Assembly (NCBI GenBank): GCA_002573605.1
Contig: PDNA01000072.1
Coordinates: 1-64,000, forward strand
Length of the DNA: 64,000 nt
Source: Polytolypa hystricis UAMH7299
Lineage: Eukaryota > Ascomycota > Eurotiomycetes > Onygenales
Direction of reading: 5' to 3'
Both the position numbers and the translations under genes were made by a program. Of the stretch, positions 33,008 through 43,152 are shown in pieces; position 1 is the first letter of the stretch, and every line of letters starts with the position of its first letter. Under the pieces are notes generated by a model, which was not told the origin of the DNA, did not search any database, and worked only from the letters and a program-made list of their open reading frames with translations.

Positions 33008-34699
33008 ATGGCTGTTGGCGATTATATACGCGGCCGGACTGCCCAAAATGCTCCCAGGGCGTCCCAGGGGCCCGGTGAGCAGGGTGTTCGACAGTCTAGA
33101 CAGCAGTTCGCTGAAATGGCAAGAGTCGCGGTGCCAGTCACTAGACTGAATGGCACTTCCGATCCTACATCACAGGGGAGGGTGAATCACTTCCAGGGCT
33201 CAGGAGAAGGGCTTGCGGATCCAACCCACACTCAAACAGCTCCCAGAGACATGTTTGACACTGATGTAGAAGGGATCGATGATTCTACTACCACAGCTAG
33301 CCTTATGCAGGGCGAAATGGATAATGGTGTTTTTATCCAGGAAGAACAAGAGCAGCAGCAGCCTCCAGCACAGTTTCACGATTTCAACAACAATGCTGTG
33401 CCGTCGTTGGAGTTTGGCGGCTACCACAATCATATAGGGGCAAATGGTAATCAGCAGACCTTGGCTGAACGGCTCTTAATGGAGCTGGGCTCAGACCCAG
33501 AAGACGAGGAACGCGGGAACCAGCAGCATATGCCTGCTGAACATATGCAGGATTCGAGTGCTGATGCCGAGGACGAGGCGGATCATTATGGCGACGAGAC
33601 GCAAATATTGAATTGGAGTGATAATAATAATAACGCGAATGCCGATGAGCCATTGAGCTGGCAACGCATTGAGGAGGCACTTCGTGAAAACACTACGCAG
33701 CCAAGGCAGGACGTGCCGCCTCCTCCACACTTTCCCGCACCGGCCGCTCCTGTGGTGGACCCGCGACAAATCTATGAAGAGAGAGAAGAAGAACCTCAAC
33801 AAACGACTATATTTAACCAACCCGGCATGGATAACAACCACCATATCCTACATACACCTAGAAAGCTACCCAAGTTTAATATTGGCCGGTTCGGGCCGAC
33901 TTCTCGATTTTCAACACCTAAACCGCCCCCACAACAAATTCCTAGACCTGTGACTGCAAAGAAAATAATACCATTGATTGGTTCGCGGGAAATATCACGA
34001 CCAGCTTCCGCTCATGGGGTCCCCATGTCACCCGTCTCAGCATCAAAACCGATTGTACGAATGGGCTCTGAGCCAAACCAGCACCAGAACAACACCATGC
34101 CCTCTAACGAGCAGTATACACAACCAGGCGGAGTCTTCGACGTAACCGACCTAAGCGCCCTAGACAGTTCCGAAAGCAGCAGCAGCACCAGCAACGGGAA
34201 CCAAGGAACATACACCTCCGTGCGGCTCTCCACACTCTCTCCACTCTCCGCCTCTAAACGTCCGCGCACCACCGCCTTCGCATCCGACTACCCGCCCAAC
34301 ATCCTCTTCTCCAAATCCTTCTCCGACCTACGCTCCGAATCATTCGACTACACGCCCGCCCCTCCCCAACCAATATTCCCCCCTCAAGACCCGCCCTTAC
34401 CTCTGTCCGAAAAACTCCAGCGCCTAAAATCCCTAACAGACGACCAGCGCCGCAACTTCTTCTCCTCGCTCTCGATCGATGAGTGGGAGGACAGTGGCGA
34501 CTGGCTACTTGAGCAGTTCGCGACACTACTAACGAAGACGAAAGAGGCGCGACATGAGCGAAGGAGCGTGGCGAGGGTGTTTGAGAAGGAGGTTGAGAGG
34601 AGATATGAGGCGGTTGAGGGCGAGGGGAAGGAGATTGAGAAGAGATTGGAGGATATGAGAGCCGGGGGGATGGGCGTTTTGAAGGGGCATAATTCCTAA
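33008..34699 (+). CDS. Ecm11 C-terminal domain protein
   Basis: An intronless frame of 563 residues; the ATG at 33008 (GTTATGG) is the first in frame, with only non-ATG codons upstream. Most of the protein is Gln/Asn/Pro-rich and disordered, with acidic patches (DEDEADHYGDE) and short basic stretches. The C-terminal 110 residues are ordered: LSEKLQRLKSLTDDQRRNFF, then LSIDEWEDSGDWLLEQF, then a coiled-coil-like helix with KTKEARHERRSVARVFEKEV. This is the pattern I associate with the fungal Ecm11 domain (PF15463). Family knowledge: yeast Ecm11 is a SUMO-modified protein of the meiotic synaptonemal complex; the mould proteins share only this tail, so the role here is open. It follows the Rrn11-like gene on the same strand. 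Confidence 0.7.
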   Translation: MAVGDYIRGRTAQNAPRASQGPGEQGVRQSRQQFAEMARVAVPVTRLNGTSDPTSQGRVNHFQGSGEGLADPTHTQTAPRDMFDTDVEGIDDSTTTASLMQGEMDNGVFIQEEQEQQQPPAQFHDFNNNAVPSLEFGGYHNHIGANGNQQTLAERLLMELGSDPEDEERGNQQHMPAEHMQDSSADAEDEADHYGDETQILNWSDNNNNANADEPLSWQRIEEALRENTTQPRQDVPPPPHFPAPAAPVVDPRQIYEEREEEPQQTTIFNQPGMDNNHHILHTPRKLPKFNIGRFGPTSRFSTPKPPPQQIPRPVTAKKIIPLIGSREISRPASAHGVPMSPVSASKPIVRMGSEPNQHQNNTMPSNEQYTQPGGVFDVTDLSALDSSESSSSTSNGNQGTYTSVRLSTLSPLSASKRPRTTAFASDYPPNILFSKSFSDLRSESFDYTPAPPQPIFPPQDPPLPLSEKLQRLKSLTDDQRRNFFSSLSIDEWEDSGDWLLEQFATLLTKTKEARHERRSVARVFEKEVERRYEAVEGEGKEIEKRLEDMRAGGMGVLKGHNS

Positions 34700-34715
34700 T
34701 GACTGAGGTTTCCTT

Positions 34716-34743
34716 TTTCTTTCTTTCTTTCTTTCTTTCTTTT
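34716..34743 (+). repeat. (TTTC)n microsatellite
   Basis: A tetranucleotide run directly follows the stop codon of the Ecm11-domain gene, in its presumed 3' UTR. Confidence 0.9.
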
Positions 34744-35862
34744 TGTCGCAGTTTGTTTGAGCTGTGGTGTTATGGGTTGTTTCATTTATCCCACTATTTG
34801 CTATTATTATACCATGCTTTTTCTTTCTTCCCGCATTTATCTTTTATGCGATTTCCCATATACCATAGGCCACAAAAAAGGGGGGTTAAGGGAGGAAATC
34901 TATGGTATTTATTGGGAGGGAATTTCCACGCGCGCCTACAATGGAGTGGGTTTATCCTCATGTTTTATAAACTGATTTGGTTTCTTGTACTGTTTCTAGA
35001 TTAACCGAAATACCTCATACTTTTGCAGCCGCTTACACAAATCACCTTCAACTACTAGTATTACTAGTTTAAAGAGTGGTCGCTAGAGAGAGTGGGGGGA
35101 GGGGGAGGGAGGAACTAATAGGTACCTGCCTAGTACTTAGGTAGGTATACCGTATCATGGGGGGTTGCCTCACAGGGTTTAGCACCACCTTAATTGGGTA
35201 AAGTGCCATATCACTGCTTTGACAACTATATAAACTGCCCTCCTCCTGCAGCTTCACCATCCTGCTCTTCTTCTCTACCTTTCTCTTTTTTTCTTGCAGT
35301 TCTTGTTCACCCCTCTCTGTGTCCCCTCTCCTTGGCTCCTCACCCTCAGTTTCACATGGAATGGCTGTGCTGCAGCTGCATAATTCTGCCTCTGGCAATG
35401 GTTTCCACTTTCCTATTTCCCTGACAATCTCTCTGTTTCTGATAGCCTATTATTTGAATTGAGATACCCTGCATGGCAGACTGACTTTCCACCTTTGATT
35501 GGTCTTTCTTTTCCCATCAGATATCAAATTCTATCAAATGTTGACAAGCAAGCTCTGAGGTAGAATTGTTGCTTGAAATTTTGGTTGTATCTCAAGTCTC
35601 AACTTCCATGTATTGTGACTGGTTGTCCCTATGCCTCTCTCTGCCATGGATCTGCAGTGACGGGTGGGTCACTGTCGCCCGTGACACACTTACCCAGGTT
35701 TATGGCTCCCTAGCTTTGGAGAAGTAGACGCTTCCCGCCTCTTAGCTTGAGACCTCCCTGTTTGCTCTTAGGTGGCTAGCGCCGAGAACGCCAGAGAGGT
35801 TTTACCTTGTATCAAAATGATCCAATTTCGGTACTCCTTGAGCTTCTTTCCCCAGATTACCA

Positions 35863-35962
35863 GCTTCCCCAGGTCACGATCTTCCACTTGCCACAAGCTT
35901 CGCCTGGCTATGATCTTCCCCAGCCAACAAGTTTCCTCTGGGCCACGACCGTTTCACGTGGA
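35863..35962 (+). repeat. Imperfect tandem repeat, period about 33 bp, three copies
   Basis: Three degenerate units share a CAAGCTTCCCCTGG-like start and a GATCTTCC-like middle. In one frame they read as an 11-residue repeat around Y-x-LPQ. No complete gene could be built around them, so they may be the remnant of a repeat-containing coding region. Confidence 0.45.
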
Positions 35963-36392
35963 TATGGGAGAATGAAGAGGACGCAATTTTCCCGCTCATT
36001 ATCCATCCAGATACCAGTGGGATGGCACGTTATTGGGATGATTGAGCGGATGGTTAAGTGGCTGCAGGACTGGGGCCTGGAGGTGAGGTTTGCCAGGCGC
36101 GTGAGGTCGCTAGGGTAGGCCAGGCTGAGAGTAAAGAGTTAGGCTTTAAACTAATGGAGTATTGGTAGCAACGGGGTGGAACCGATATCCATTGGTAGAC
36201 AAGTAAGCTTGGCTGCCTTGGGGAACATGCGTGTGCAAGATATTTATGGGGTGCATGCTGGGAACCTGGCGGGAAGATATTTGGGATATCCAACGTGTCT
36301 GTCTTCTAAAAATGCTAGCTATTGAGTCTATACTCAAGTCCATTCCACATCAACTACTGTCCCGATATTGACAACGATGGCGGCACCTCTTT

Positions 36393-37835
36393 CTATTGGA
36401 CTTCCCTTATCTTCTCAAGTTCCGGAAGAGCCCATTCCTTGATCCATTTAGACTCCATGACTTGTTCCACTGTTAGCCGCTCGCCAGGTTCAAATACCAG
36501 CATGCCTTTTAGCATAGTGAGCAAGGCAGCTTTCTCCTCATTTCCAATCTCTTCCATACCGCGGCTTTGCCCAGGTTCCTGGACGAACTGCTCCAACCGC
36601 TCTGCCCATAGCGGCCCTACCTCCTCAATGTTTCGTGGTGTCCCGTCCCCATTAAAGCACTCAAAGCGCGAATCCCACTTCTCCCACCACCTAGATGGCA
36701 GTCTGCCAAGAACAGTAACATGTTCTGTAATCATCCAGTCAGTAGTTATGGCAAACTGATCAAAGAGTGGCCGCACGCCTATTATATTCCATATAGCACA
36801 CCCAAGACTCCAAATATCCACAGGAAATGACAAAGGTTCCCCAGGGAAAAGGGCTTCCGGTGGAGCTGAGATAATCAGAGTATTAGAGTAATGTCGCGCA
36901 GTGGTGAATGGCAAGAATGATTCGCCATAATCTGTAAGGAGATGCTAGCCTCAGGCAGGGAGACAAGCTCACTGGCTTTCTGGCACAACAGCATGGGTCG
37001 GGACACCTGCAGGAAGGGGCTGCTTGTTAAGGCATATGATAGGCTCAGCCTTCGGGTGATTGTACTGTGCATAGAACTCATTGGGCAAGAAGTTATCAAT
37101 GTTTCGAGGAAGGTGTAGCAAGATGTTGTTGAGATGAATGTCTTGTTTTTTTTTAAGAATTTTGTTAACATAGAGCAAAAATTGGCCTGATATAAACAAG
37201 TTCACTAGAGTCACTTACCAGCATGAACAATGCCCTGAGAGTGTAAGAGGCCCACAGCTTGGGCAATCTGGGTAACAATGGCTCGTGCTACAGTAGATGG
37301 AAGAGCCTGGTACGTGATGCATCAATTGCATCAGATAGGCTCATACTCGCAGGCGCAGTGACAATACACTAATGCTTGCCATTGGGGCCCTTGACAACAA
37401 ATTGGTCCAAAGTCGGGCGAAGGACGGTCCTCCCAGGATGTGCGTCATGTATGAAGTCCAGTCGACGAAGAATGTTGCTCTCGTTGGAGTCGCCGTTGGC
37501 AGTTAAGATTCTGATGGCAACGTATCTGCCAGCCACCTCGTCCCTTGCCAGCCAAACTGTTGAGTAGCCACCAAAGCCTAGTTTGTGCACAATGCGATAA
37601 CGGTGGTCATGAAGGAGTTCGCCGACCACTATCGAGTGATAGCCCCAGGACAATATCCCTCGGCTCTTTCCGCGTCTTCAATGGGCACATACGTGAGATG
37701 CGCGGATTCCATCTCACGATTGTGAGTCGTGGAGAACTTTCGACGTGGTGGTGAGAAGGGATATAAGCTTCTGAGCGCTGCAAAAGGGAGTCTTAACGAC
37801 ATAATGGGAGGCCTTCGAAGAAAAAAGCACTTCAT
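36393..37835 (-). pseudogene. SRPK-like protein kinase pseudogene
   Basis: The - strand holds a nearly full-length kinase of the fungal SRPK-like type, but in pieces. The likely start is MKCFFLRRP at 37835. Recognisable blocks are the EDAERAEGYCPG entry, the glycine loop KLGFGGYSTVWLARD, HADIHLNNIL, TDYGESF and the tail from SFPVDIWSLGCAIWNI. They lie in different frames: shifts at 37643-37646 (four G where five would keep frame), about 37306-37325, about 36980-36988 and about 36928-36942, plus an in-frame TAG at 37369-37371. The invariant VAIK lysine is Arg (AGA, 37510-37512). One intron still looks normal (37218-37142). Family knowledge: SRPKs phosphorylate SR proteins, and SRPK-like paralogs are numerous in some moulds. 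No active kinase could be made from this copy. Assembly error could explain one shift but not all defects. Confidence 0.88.
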
Positions 37836-38470
37836 GGCAGGATGATCAGGGCGAAAGGTGCCGAGAGATACGCGCTGTCGAAACACGTCGGCTGGAATAT
37901 CGTTTTCCCTTCTTCTTGGGAGTTCCTCCGACCGGGTTCTTTCGTCTAGTACATGTACGATTGTCATCTTATATTTATAAAAGATGTAGATTGTTCTGCG
38001 TGTATTGTTCAGTGCCTTTTCAAGGTAGTACACTGGGGAAGTGAAACTCATGGTCCTGGCTTATCGTCATTCTATTCTCACCAAACCATATGTAAAAAGA
38101 AAAACATCTAAAACTTTAAAATTGAGATAAAAATACAAAGCCTGTGCTTCTCACATCATGACTGAAAAAATACCAAAAGGCAGAATGAAAGCTCGTGATA
38201 ACACCATGGAACCACCCTGCCTCCAACTGGATAAGAGTGTATAAATAAGAGAAAATAAAAATAGAAATAGGAAAATAATAACCTAAATCACAAGAGTGTG
38301 CTCTTCTAAAAAATACATTTGAGATCGAGTCAAAAATCAAGAGGCATGTGGCATATAGTAACACCAGTCTCTCAAGACAAAACAGGCCAAGAACAGGATA
38401 TGCGCCCGTTAACGAACTCCAGCAACCCAAGAAATCCATCCCTTTCCTTTCAAACCCAAAAAAATGAAAA

Positions 38471-40695
38471 TCAAGAAACGCCAAAATGACCAAGCATCAA
38501 AGCAAGCCTCTTATAATCCTCCAGCAGCTCTGGAATATCACCCAACTTCAGCTCCGCCGGATCCTGTATGTCCAGAAATCGCTTAATAGGCGGTCTAAAC
38601 GTTACGGAATCACTACTATCAACAGCATCTTTACTAGTAGATGAGACGGCAAGTTTCGACGACAATGGGGCTTGAGTAGACGTTGTTGGAGGTGGCGCAG
38701 TGGATGACGGCACTTCAGAAGGCGCTCTGCCTAGACCGCGTATCATTCCAGGGATGTGATTGAGTGGGTTGAGCGAGTTGCCGAAACTTCTCATGGAGCC
38801 GAACGCAGCGTTGGGAGTTGATACTCCGGGTGTACTAGTCGCTGAAGCGGCGGCTGCCTTTCCATCTGTTGAACTTTCCCGGAGACGGTCGTTTGAGGGG
38901 TTCCGGCCCCCAATGAGCCCGATGAGTCTGTCTCCTTGATTGAACCTCGACAGACTCTGTGAAATGTAGTTTGAAGAATCTTTGGAGGACCCATCGTCGC
39001 TGGCATTACTGCCGTCATCGAGCATTGCTGGTCGGTTGACTAAGCGACGAGCGTCATCAAGGGTCTTTGGAACAATTGGGACACCACTCCCGCCTTCTAC
39101 TCCTCCATGGCTCATTTGGACTTCCTTAAGACGGCCAAATAGGAACTTGAAACTATTGTCAAGTGTGTTGCTGATGTTTTTCAGTCCCTGGTCAGCTGTA
39201 GATCGCACCGCATCGTTTGCCGCACCAAGTGCCTTTGCAGGAGGCTGGAAAAGACTCGTGAGCCGCTGCTGGGGGGAAGGCTCGTGAGACGAATTTCCCT
39301 TTGATGTGATGGGGGTGGAGAGTTTGACGGTTGGTTCAGATTTCTGGCCAGCAAGGGTCGACGATAATGGTGCCGAAGGACTAACTGAACGTGATCTGCC
39401 TGTTTGACGTATAGGGAGAGGCGAACTTGTTCCGCTTGGCGATTTTGCTGCAACTCCATCTATATCTTCGCCCCGCAAACTAGCCAGATCCACATTCTCA
39501 AGAAAGCTGATGGCTGCCTCGAGGTTTGTAAGGCAGTACGCTGCTTCCCCGTCGACCTTGCTGGAGGATCTGAATCGCTGGACAAAAAGGAGGTTACTGA
39601 TAATGTTGATCCCCTCTGGTGGGGTAGTAATCAGTGTATAGATGAGGATGGGCAGTATCTCGTCAGCCGAAGAGGACGATGGGAGAATTTTCGTCAATGA
39701 ATCGACAATGGCTTTATGAGCAGCTATCAGATGCTGCAGCTTTCCGAGCGGAAACTTTTCATCATTCATCTGGATCAAGCTTTGTCTTGCCTCTGACAGC
39801 CAGTCGCTCTCTTCAGTCTCGCTTTCCGTAGCCGGCGTCCCTATATCTATCCCAAGATCCTTCATCGTAATGCCCACAACCGCCAACGCCGCCGTCTTTG
39901 AGCGGAGCTTCTCATCTCTAACTTCATCAAGCGTACTTCTGTGACGCCAGACCTTCTCATACACAGATTCGCATGCCCGTCGTTCTACCGCCTCTTCTAG
40001 CGCAAGCTGTTTATATTGGAGAAGTTTACGAGCTTTCCGTTTCTCTGCAACTTCGGTAGCTGTCAGCATTTGCTGATTGACGGTTGGTTTTTCAAGGCTC
40101 TGAGATGAGAGTCCACGCTTAGGCTGGGGGGCGGTTTGAGAACGAGACGGGGAGGGTGACGGTTGGCGATTGAGACGGGAGGCTAGAGTAGAAATATGTG
40201 TTCCAATAGGTGTTGCAGCGCGGACGTAAAATTCCTGGAAGAGCTCTGAGAGCTGATCTATATTCGGAGGAGTGGAGTATACTCTCGCGCTCAGGGATTC
40301 AATAAATCTATATACAGTTAGCATGCTTACAATTAGAGAAATAAAAAGGTATCTTGCCTATCGGTTAAGCTTATAAGCTCGATTGGGAGTTCGTCGAACT
40401 TATCCGGAAGCGTCTGCGATTGTAGATCTAGTTGATCGGTATTGGCCTCTTCTGTCGAGTCCTGTGGATTGGTTTTCTCGAAAACATCCGCTTTTTGCTC
40501 CCCATGGGACGCTGGCTCCTCTAATAATGGCTGGGAATTAGGTGTAACTAGCTCTGGCGTCATTATCTTATGAACGGTCTTTGCTCGATTCCTCGGCGCA
40601 CCGGCTGGTGCAGCAGCTTCCATTCGAGAAAAGGATTTGGAAGCTCCTGGGCCGTCCGGTCGCTTTGGAGAATTCGTAGATGTATCCCCTGTCAT
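38471..40695 (-). CDS. VPS9-domain Rab5-type guanine nucleotide exchange factor
   Basis: Two exons on the - strand, 40695-40358 and 40307-38471, give about 724 residues. The 50-bp intron has a GC donor (AG|GCAAGA), a CTAAC branch site and a TATAG acceptor; no GT donor fits, and the join restores LTDRFIESL. The ATG at 40695 is the first in frame. The N-terminal 110 residues are disordered. A helical bundle follows (FQEFYVRAATPI, then a basic helix KRKARKLLQYKQLALEE). The VPS9 core is at about 215-390: FPLGKLQHLIAAHKAIVD, then ADEILPILIYTLITTPP and YCLTNLEAAISFLENVDL. The Ser/Pro-rich rest is probably disordered. Family knowledge: VPS9 domains activate Vps21/Rab5 GTPases for endosome and vacuole traffic. 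No CUE domain was seen, unlike yeast Vps9. It is divergent from the Atg15-type lipase gene. Confidence 0.85.
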
Positions 40696-41212
40696 TTTAG
40701 AGTCTCCCGCTTTCAATTAAACCCTCTATTCTTTGCTAGCTGATAAAGAATCCGCTCATCATGAGGACGTTCTGTCCGTGTCCTAACTGCTGTGGTATGC
40801 TCAGAACCGCTAAGTTAGTACACGCTGTCCCCGTTTATATTCACGAGAAAAGAAGACAAGACAGGTTTAGGTTCTAAATCTATCAAAAATAATGGGGATT
40901 GCCGTGGAAGAGCCTCGAGGGAAAGGCCAGCTTTCATAGGCAGCACGAAGTGCGATGGTGGTAGCGTAGCCGTGATAACTTTCCGCTGCCAAACCTACCG
41001 CGTTTCGCAGCAGTCACATGATCCTTATCAGCTCACTGACTAAGCTTCCCCAACAATCCAAGTGATGTCGTCACTCTCTCTCTCTCACTGTCTGACTCTC
41101 TCTCGCTCTCTTCTCTCTTTCATCACCGACGCCATGAGAGCACATCCTATTCGTTCTCCTTCTTAGACAGTGAGAGTTCCTGGCCTAGACTCATTTTTAA
41201 TATCCTTTTGTT
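40696..41212. promoter_or_regulatory. Shared divergent intergenic region of the VPS9 and Atg15 genes
   Basis: Only 517 bp separate the two start codons, so both promoters must lie here. The Atg15 side has a pyrimidine-rich leader (about 41072-41118). A CACATGATCC element near 41017 and a CCGCTGCC stretch near 40984 are visible, but I cannot assign binding proteins. Confidence 0.5.
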
Positions 41213-43152
41213 ATGCCCCCTTTTAGACGAAAAAAGAATGATTCGCCCTTTGGACCAACGATGGTCTCCGTGGCAATACTATCTCTCTTCCTGACGCTCA
41301 GTGCTGCCTTCTCCCCATCCAACCATCTCATACCGCCTCAACTCCCTTTGGGGGAAGCTCCAACCCTTCGAAACCAGCATGATTTTGTAAGTCTCCGGTC
41401 ATTTTTCAATTAAAATTCCCGAAAATTGAAACCTTTCCGCTGGATCTATACTGACCTGGATAGTCCTTGAGGCACGTCTTCCACCATGGAACACACAAAC
41501 ATCCGGAACTTCATAAACGCCTCGATGTGAAACCGAACTCGGTATTATGGGTCACATCGGATGATGGCGAAACCAAGGAACGCCTGCGGCCCCTCCGAGC
41601 TTCGTCGCAGCCTGTCAGCATACAACGACTAGTGGACCGTCGAGTGCGGGTCGTCGAAGAGCATCTTGCTGCAGCACGAAAGACGGGGATTGCCAAAATT
41701 CTATCACCAGAAGACTGGACTATCGATGAGTTGGCGGGACCAGACGTTTCTCAGAAAGAGACGATTCTGACCTTGGCTCAGATGACCGCAAACGCCTACA
41801 TCATGGAGCCCGGAACTGAGAATTGGTTCGATGTTTCGGGGCCTTTCAACCACTCGCGGAAATTTGGATGGGAGGATGATGGCCTCAGGGGCCATATTTA
41901 TGCAGACCAGACAAATTCTACAGTTATCATGGCGTTGAAAGGCACCTCGACGGCCCTTTTTGACGGCGAGGAGACTACAACAAACGACAAGGTTAATGAT
42001 AACCTATTTTTCAGCTGCTGTTGCGGTCAGGGAGGCCAATATTTCTGGCGACAAGTGTGTGACTGTTATTCGTCAACATACACCTGCAATATAACTTGCG
42101 TCAAGTCTGCGTTGAGGAAGGAGAACCGCTATTATCGAGCAGCTCTGGACCTCTACGCTAACGTTACCGAGCTGTACCCGACATCCGACATTTGGCTTGC
42201 AGGACATTCCCTAGGCGGCGCTGTTTCGAGTCTTTTGGGAATGACATATGGGCTCCCCGTTGTGACTTTTGAAGCAGTTCCTGAGGCGCTCCCCGCTAAG
42301 CGCCTTGGGCTCTTTTCACCGCCGGGAACTGATCCAAACGCACCTCAGGCTCGAGATTACACTGGTGTACACCATTTCGGCCACACAGCAGATCCGGTGT
42401 TTACCGGAGCATGTAATGGTGCTACTTCTGTCTGCACCCTAGCAGGTTATGCTATGGAATCATCGTGTCATGCCGGGCTCAGGTGTGTATATGATACAGT
42501 GGAGGACTTAGGCTGGAGAGTAGGGATCGGAACACATCGGATCCGCGCTGTCATTGCAGATGTTATCGAGAAGTATGATACAGTGCCTAAATGCTTACCA
42601 GATAAGGAGTGTGTGGACTGCGCCAACTGGAAATTCTTCGAGAGCAACGGGACCCATACGACAACCACAAGCACTACGTCATCGACTACATCGACAATAT
42701 CATCTACGTCCTTCACCAGGACAAGGACATCCACTTGCGAAACGCCCGGCTGGTGGGGTTGCCTCGACAAGACGACGACCACAACCACTGCGACCTCGAC
42801 ATCTTCTGAAACAACCACGACATCAACATGCAAGACTCCAGGATGGTTTGGCTGTAAAGACCCGACAACTACGTCTTCAATTCCCACACCATCTCCCGCC
42901 CCAGCCCCGACGACCACCACGGCTCCAACATCGTCTGCCTCTAGCACGAGTTCTTGCAAGACCCCAGGGTGGTTCGGATGCAAAGACCCGACGACGACGA
43001 CGACGACAACGTCCAGCTCAAGCCCGACATCATCCACAAGTAGCCAGTCTTGTGAAACTCCTGGGTTCTTCTGGGGCTGTCGAGACCCTACAATTACAGA
43101 AGACTCCTTCAATCATCTCATAACTCCTGCTCCCGCTCTCGTTCCCGCTTAA
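41213..43152 (+). CDS. ATG15: Vacuolar phospholipase of the Atg15 type
   Basis: Two exons, 41213-41386 and 41464-43152, give about 620 residues; the donor is GTAAGT and the acceptor GATAG. Residues about 17-33 form a single hydrophobic helix after a basic start (PPFRRKKN), as in the type II membrane anchor of Atg15. The lipase core shows GWEDDGLRGHIY, FSCCCGQGG with the cysteine-rich loop, and the nucleophile elbow AGHSLGG with Ser307. Further parts are a TYGLPVVTFEA strand and the VHHFGHTADPVFTGAC segment with the catalytic Asp candidate. Family knowledge: Atg15 breaks down autophagic and Cvt bodies in the vacuole. The C-terminal 120 residues are Thr/Ser-rich, likely O-glycosylated, and contain four Cys-x2-PGW/PGF-x-GC modules that are described under findings. 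N-glycosylation sequons such as NSTV and NVTE are present. Confidence 0.92.
42736..43089 (+). repeat. Coding repeat: four CxTPGxxGC modules in the Atg15 tail
   Basis: Four short modules near 42736, 42829, 42955 and 43051 read CETPGWWGC, CKTPGWFGC, CKTPGWFGC and CETPGFFWGC. Spacers are Thr/Ser/Pro-rich and differ in length. The second and third are identical at protein level, so the array probably grew by recent duplication. Confidence 0.85.

Larger units (their letters stand above)
34700..36392. other. Intergenic region with repeats, no gene seen
   Basis: It starts with a TTTC microsatellite, continues with T-rich 3' flank, an imperfect palindrome TACCTGCCTAGTACTTAGG at about 35124-35142 and a pyrimidine-rich section, and ends with a short tandem repeat at 35.86 kb. 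A short frame near 36030-36118 (ending WGLEVRFARRVRSLG) looks protein-like but is unrecognised and has no clear start or partner exon. Confidence 0.45.

Noticed and set aside
34699..35004. 101-codon frame after the Ecm11-domain gene
   Set aside because: It is translated TTTC microsatellite and 3' UTR; its start overlaps the preceding stop codon.
36928..36974. A small GTGAGC-TTACAG intron that might explain one kinase frameshift
   Set aside because: It would be about 47 bp, would replace the Asp of the DYG motif by Asn and would not repair the other shifts or the stop.
42468..43112. 214-codon frame on the - strand rich in Val and Asp
   Set aside because: It is the mirror of the Thr/Ser-rich Atg15 tail.
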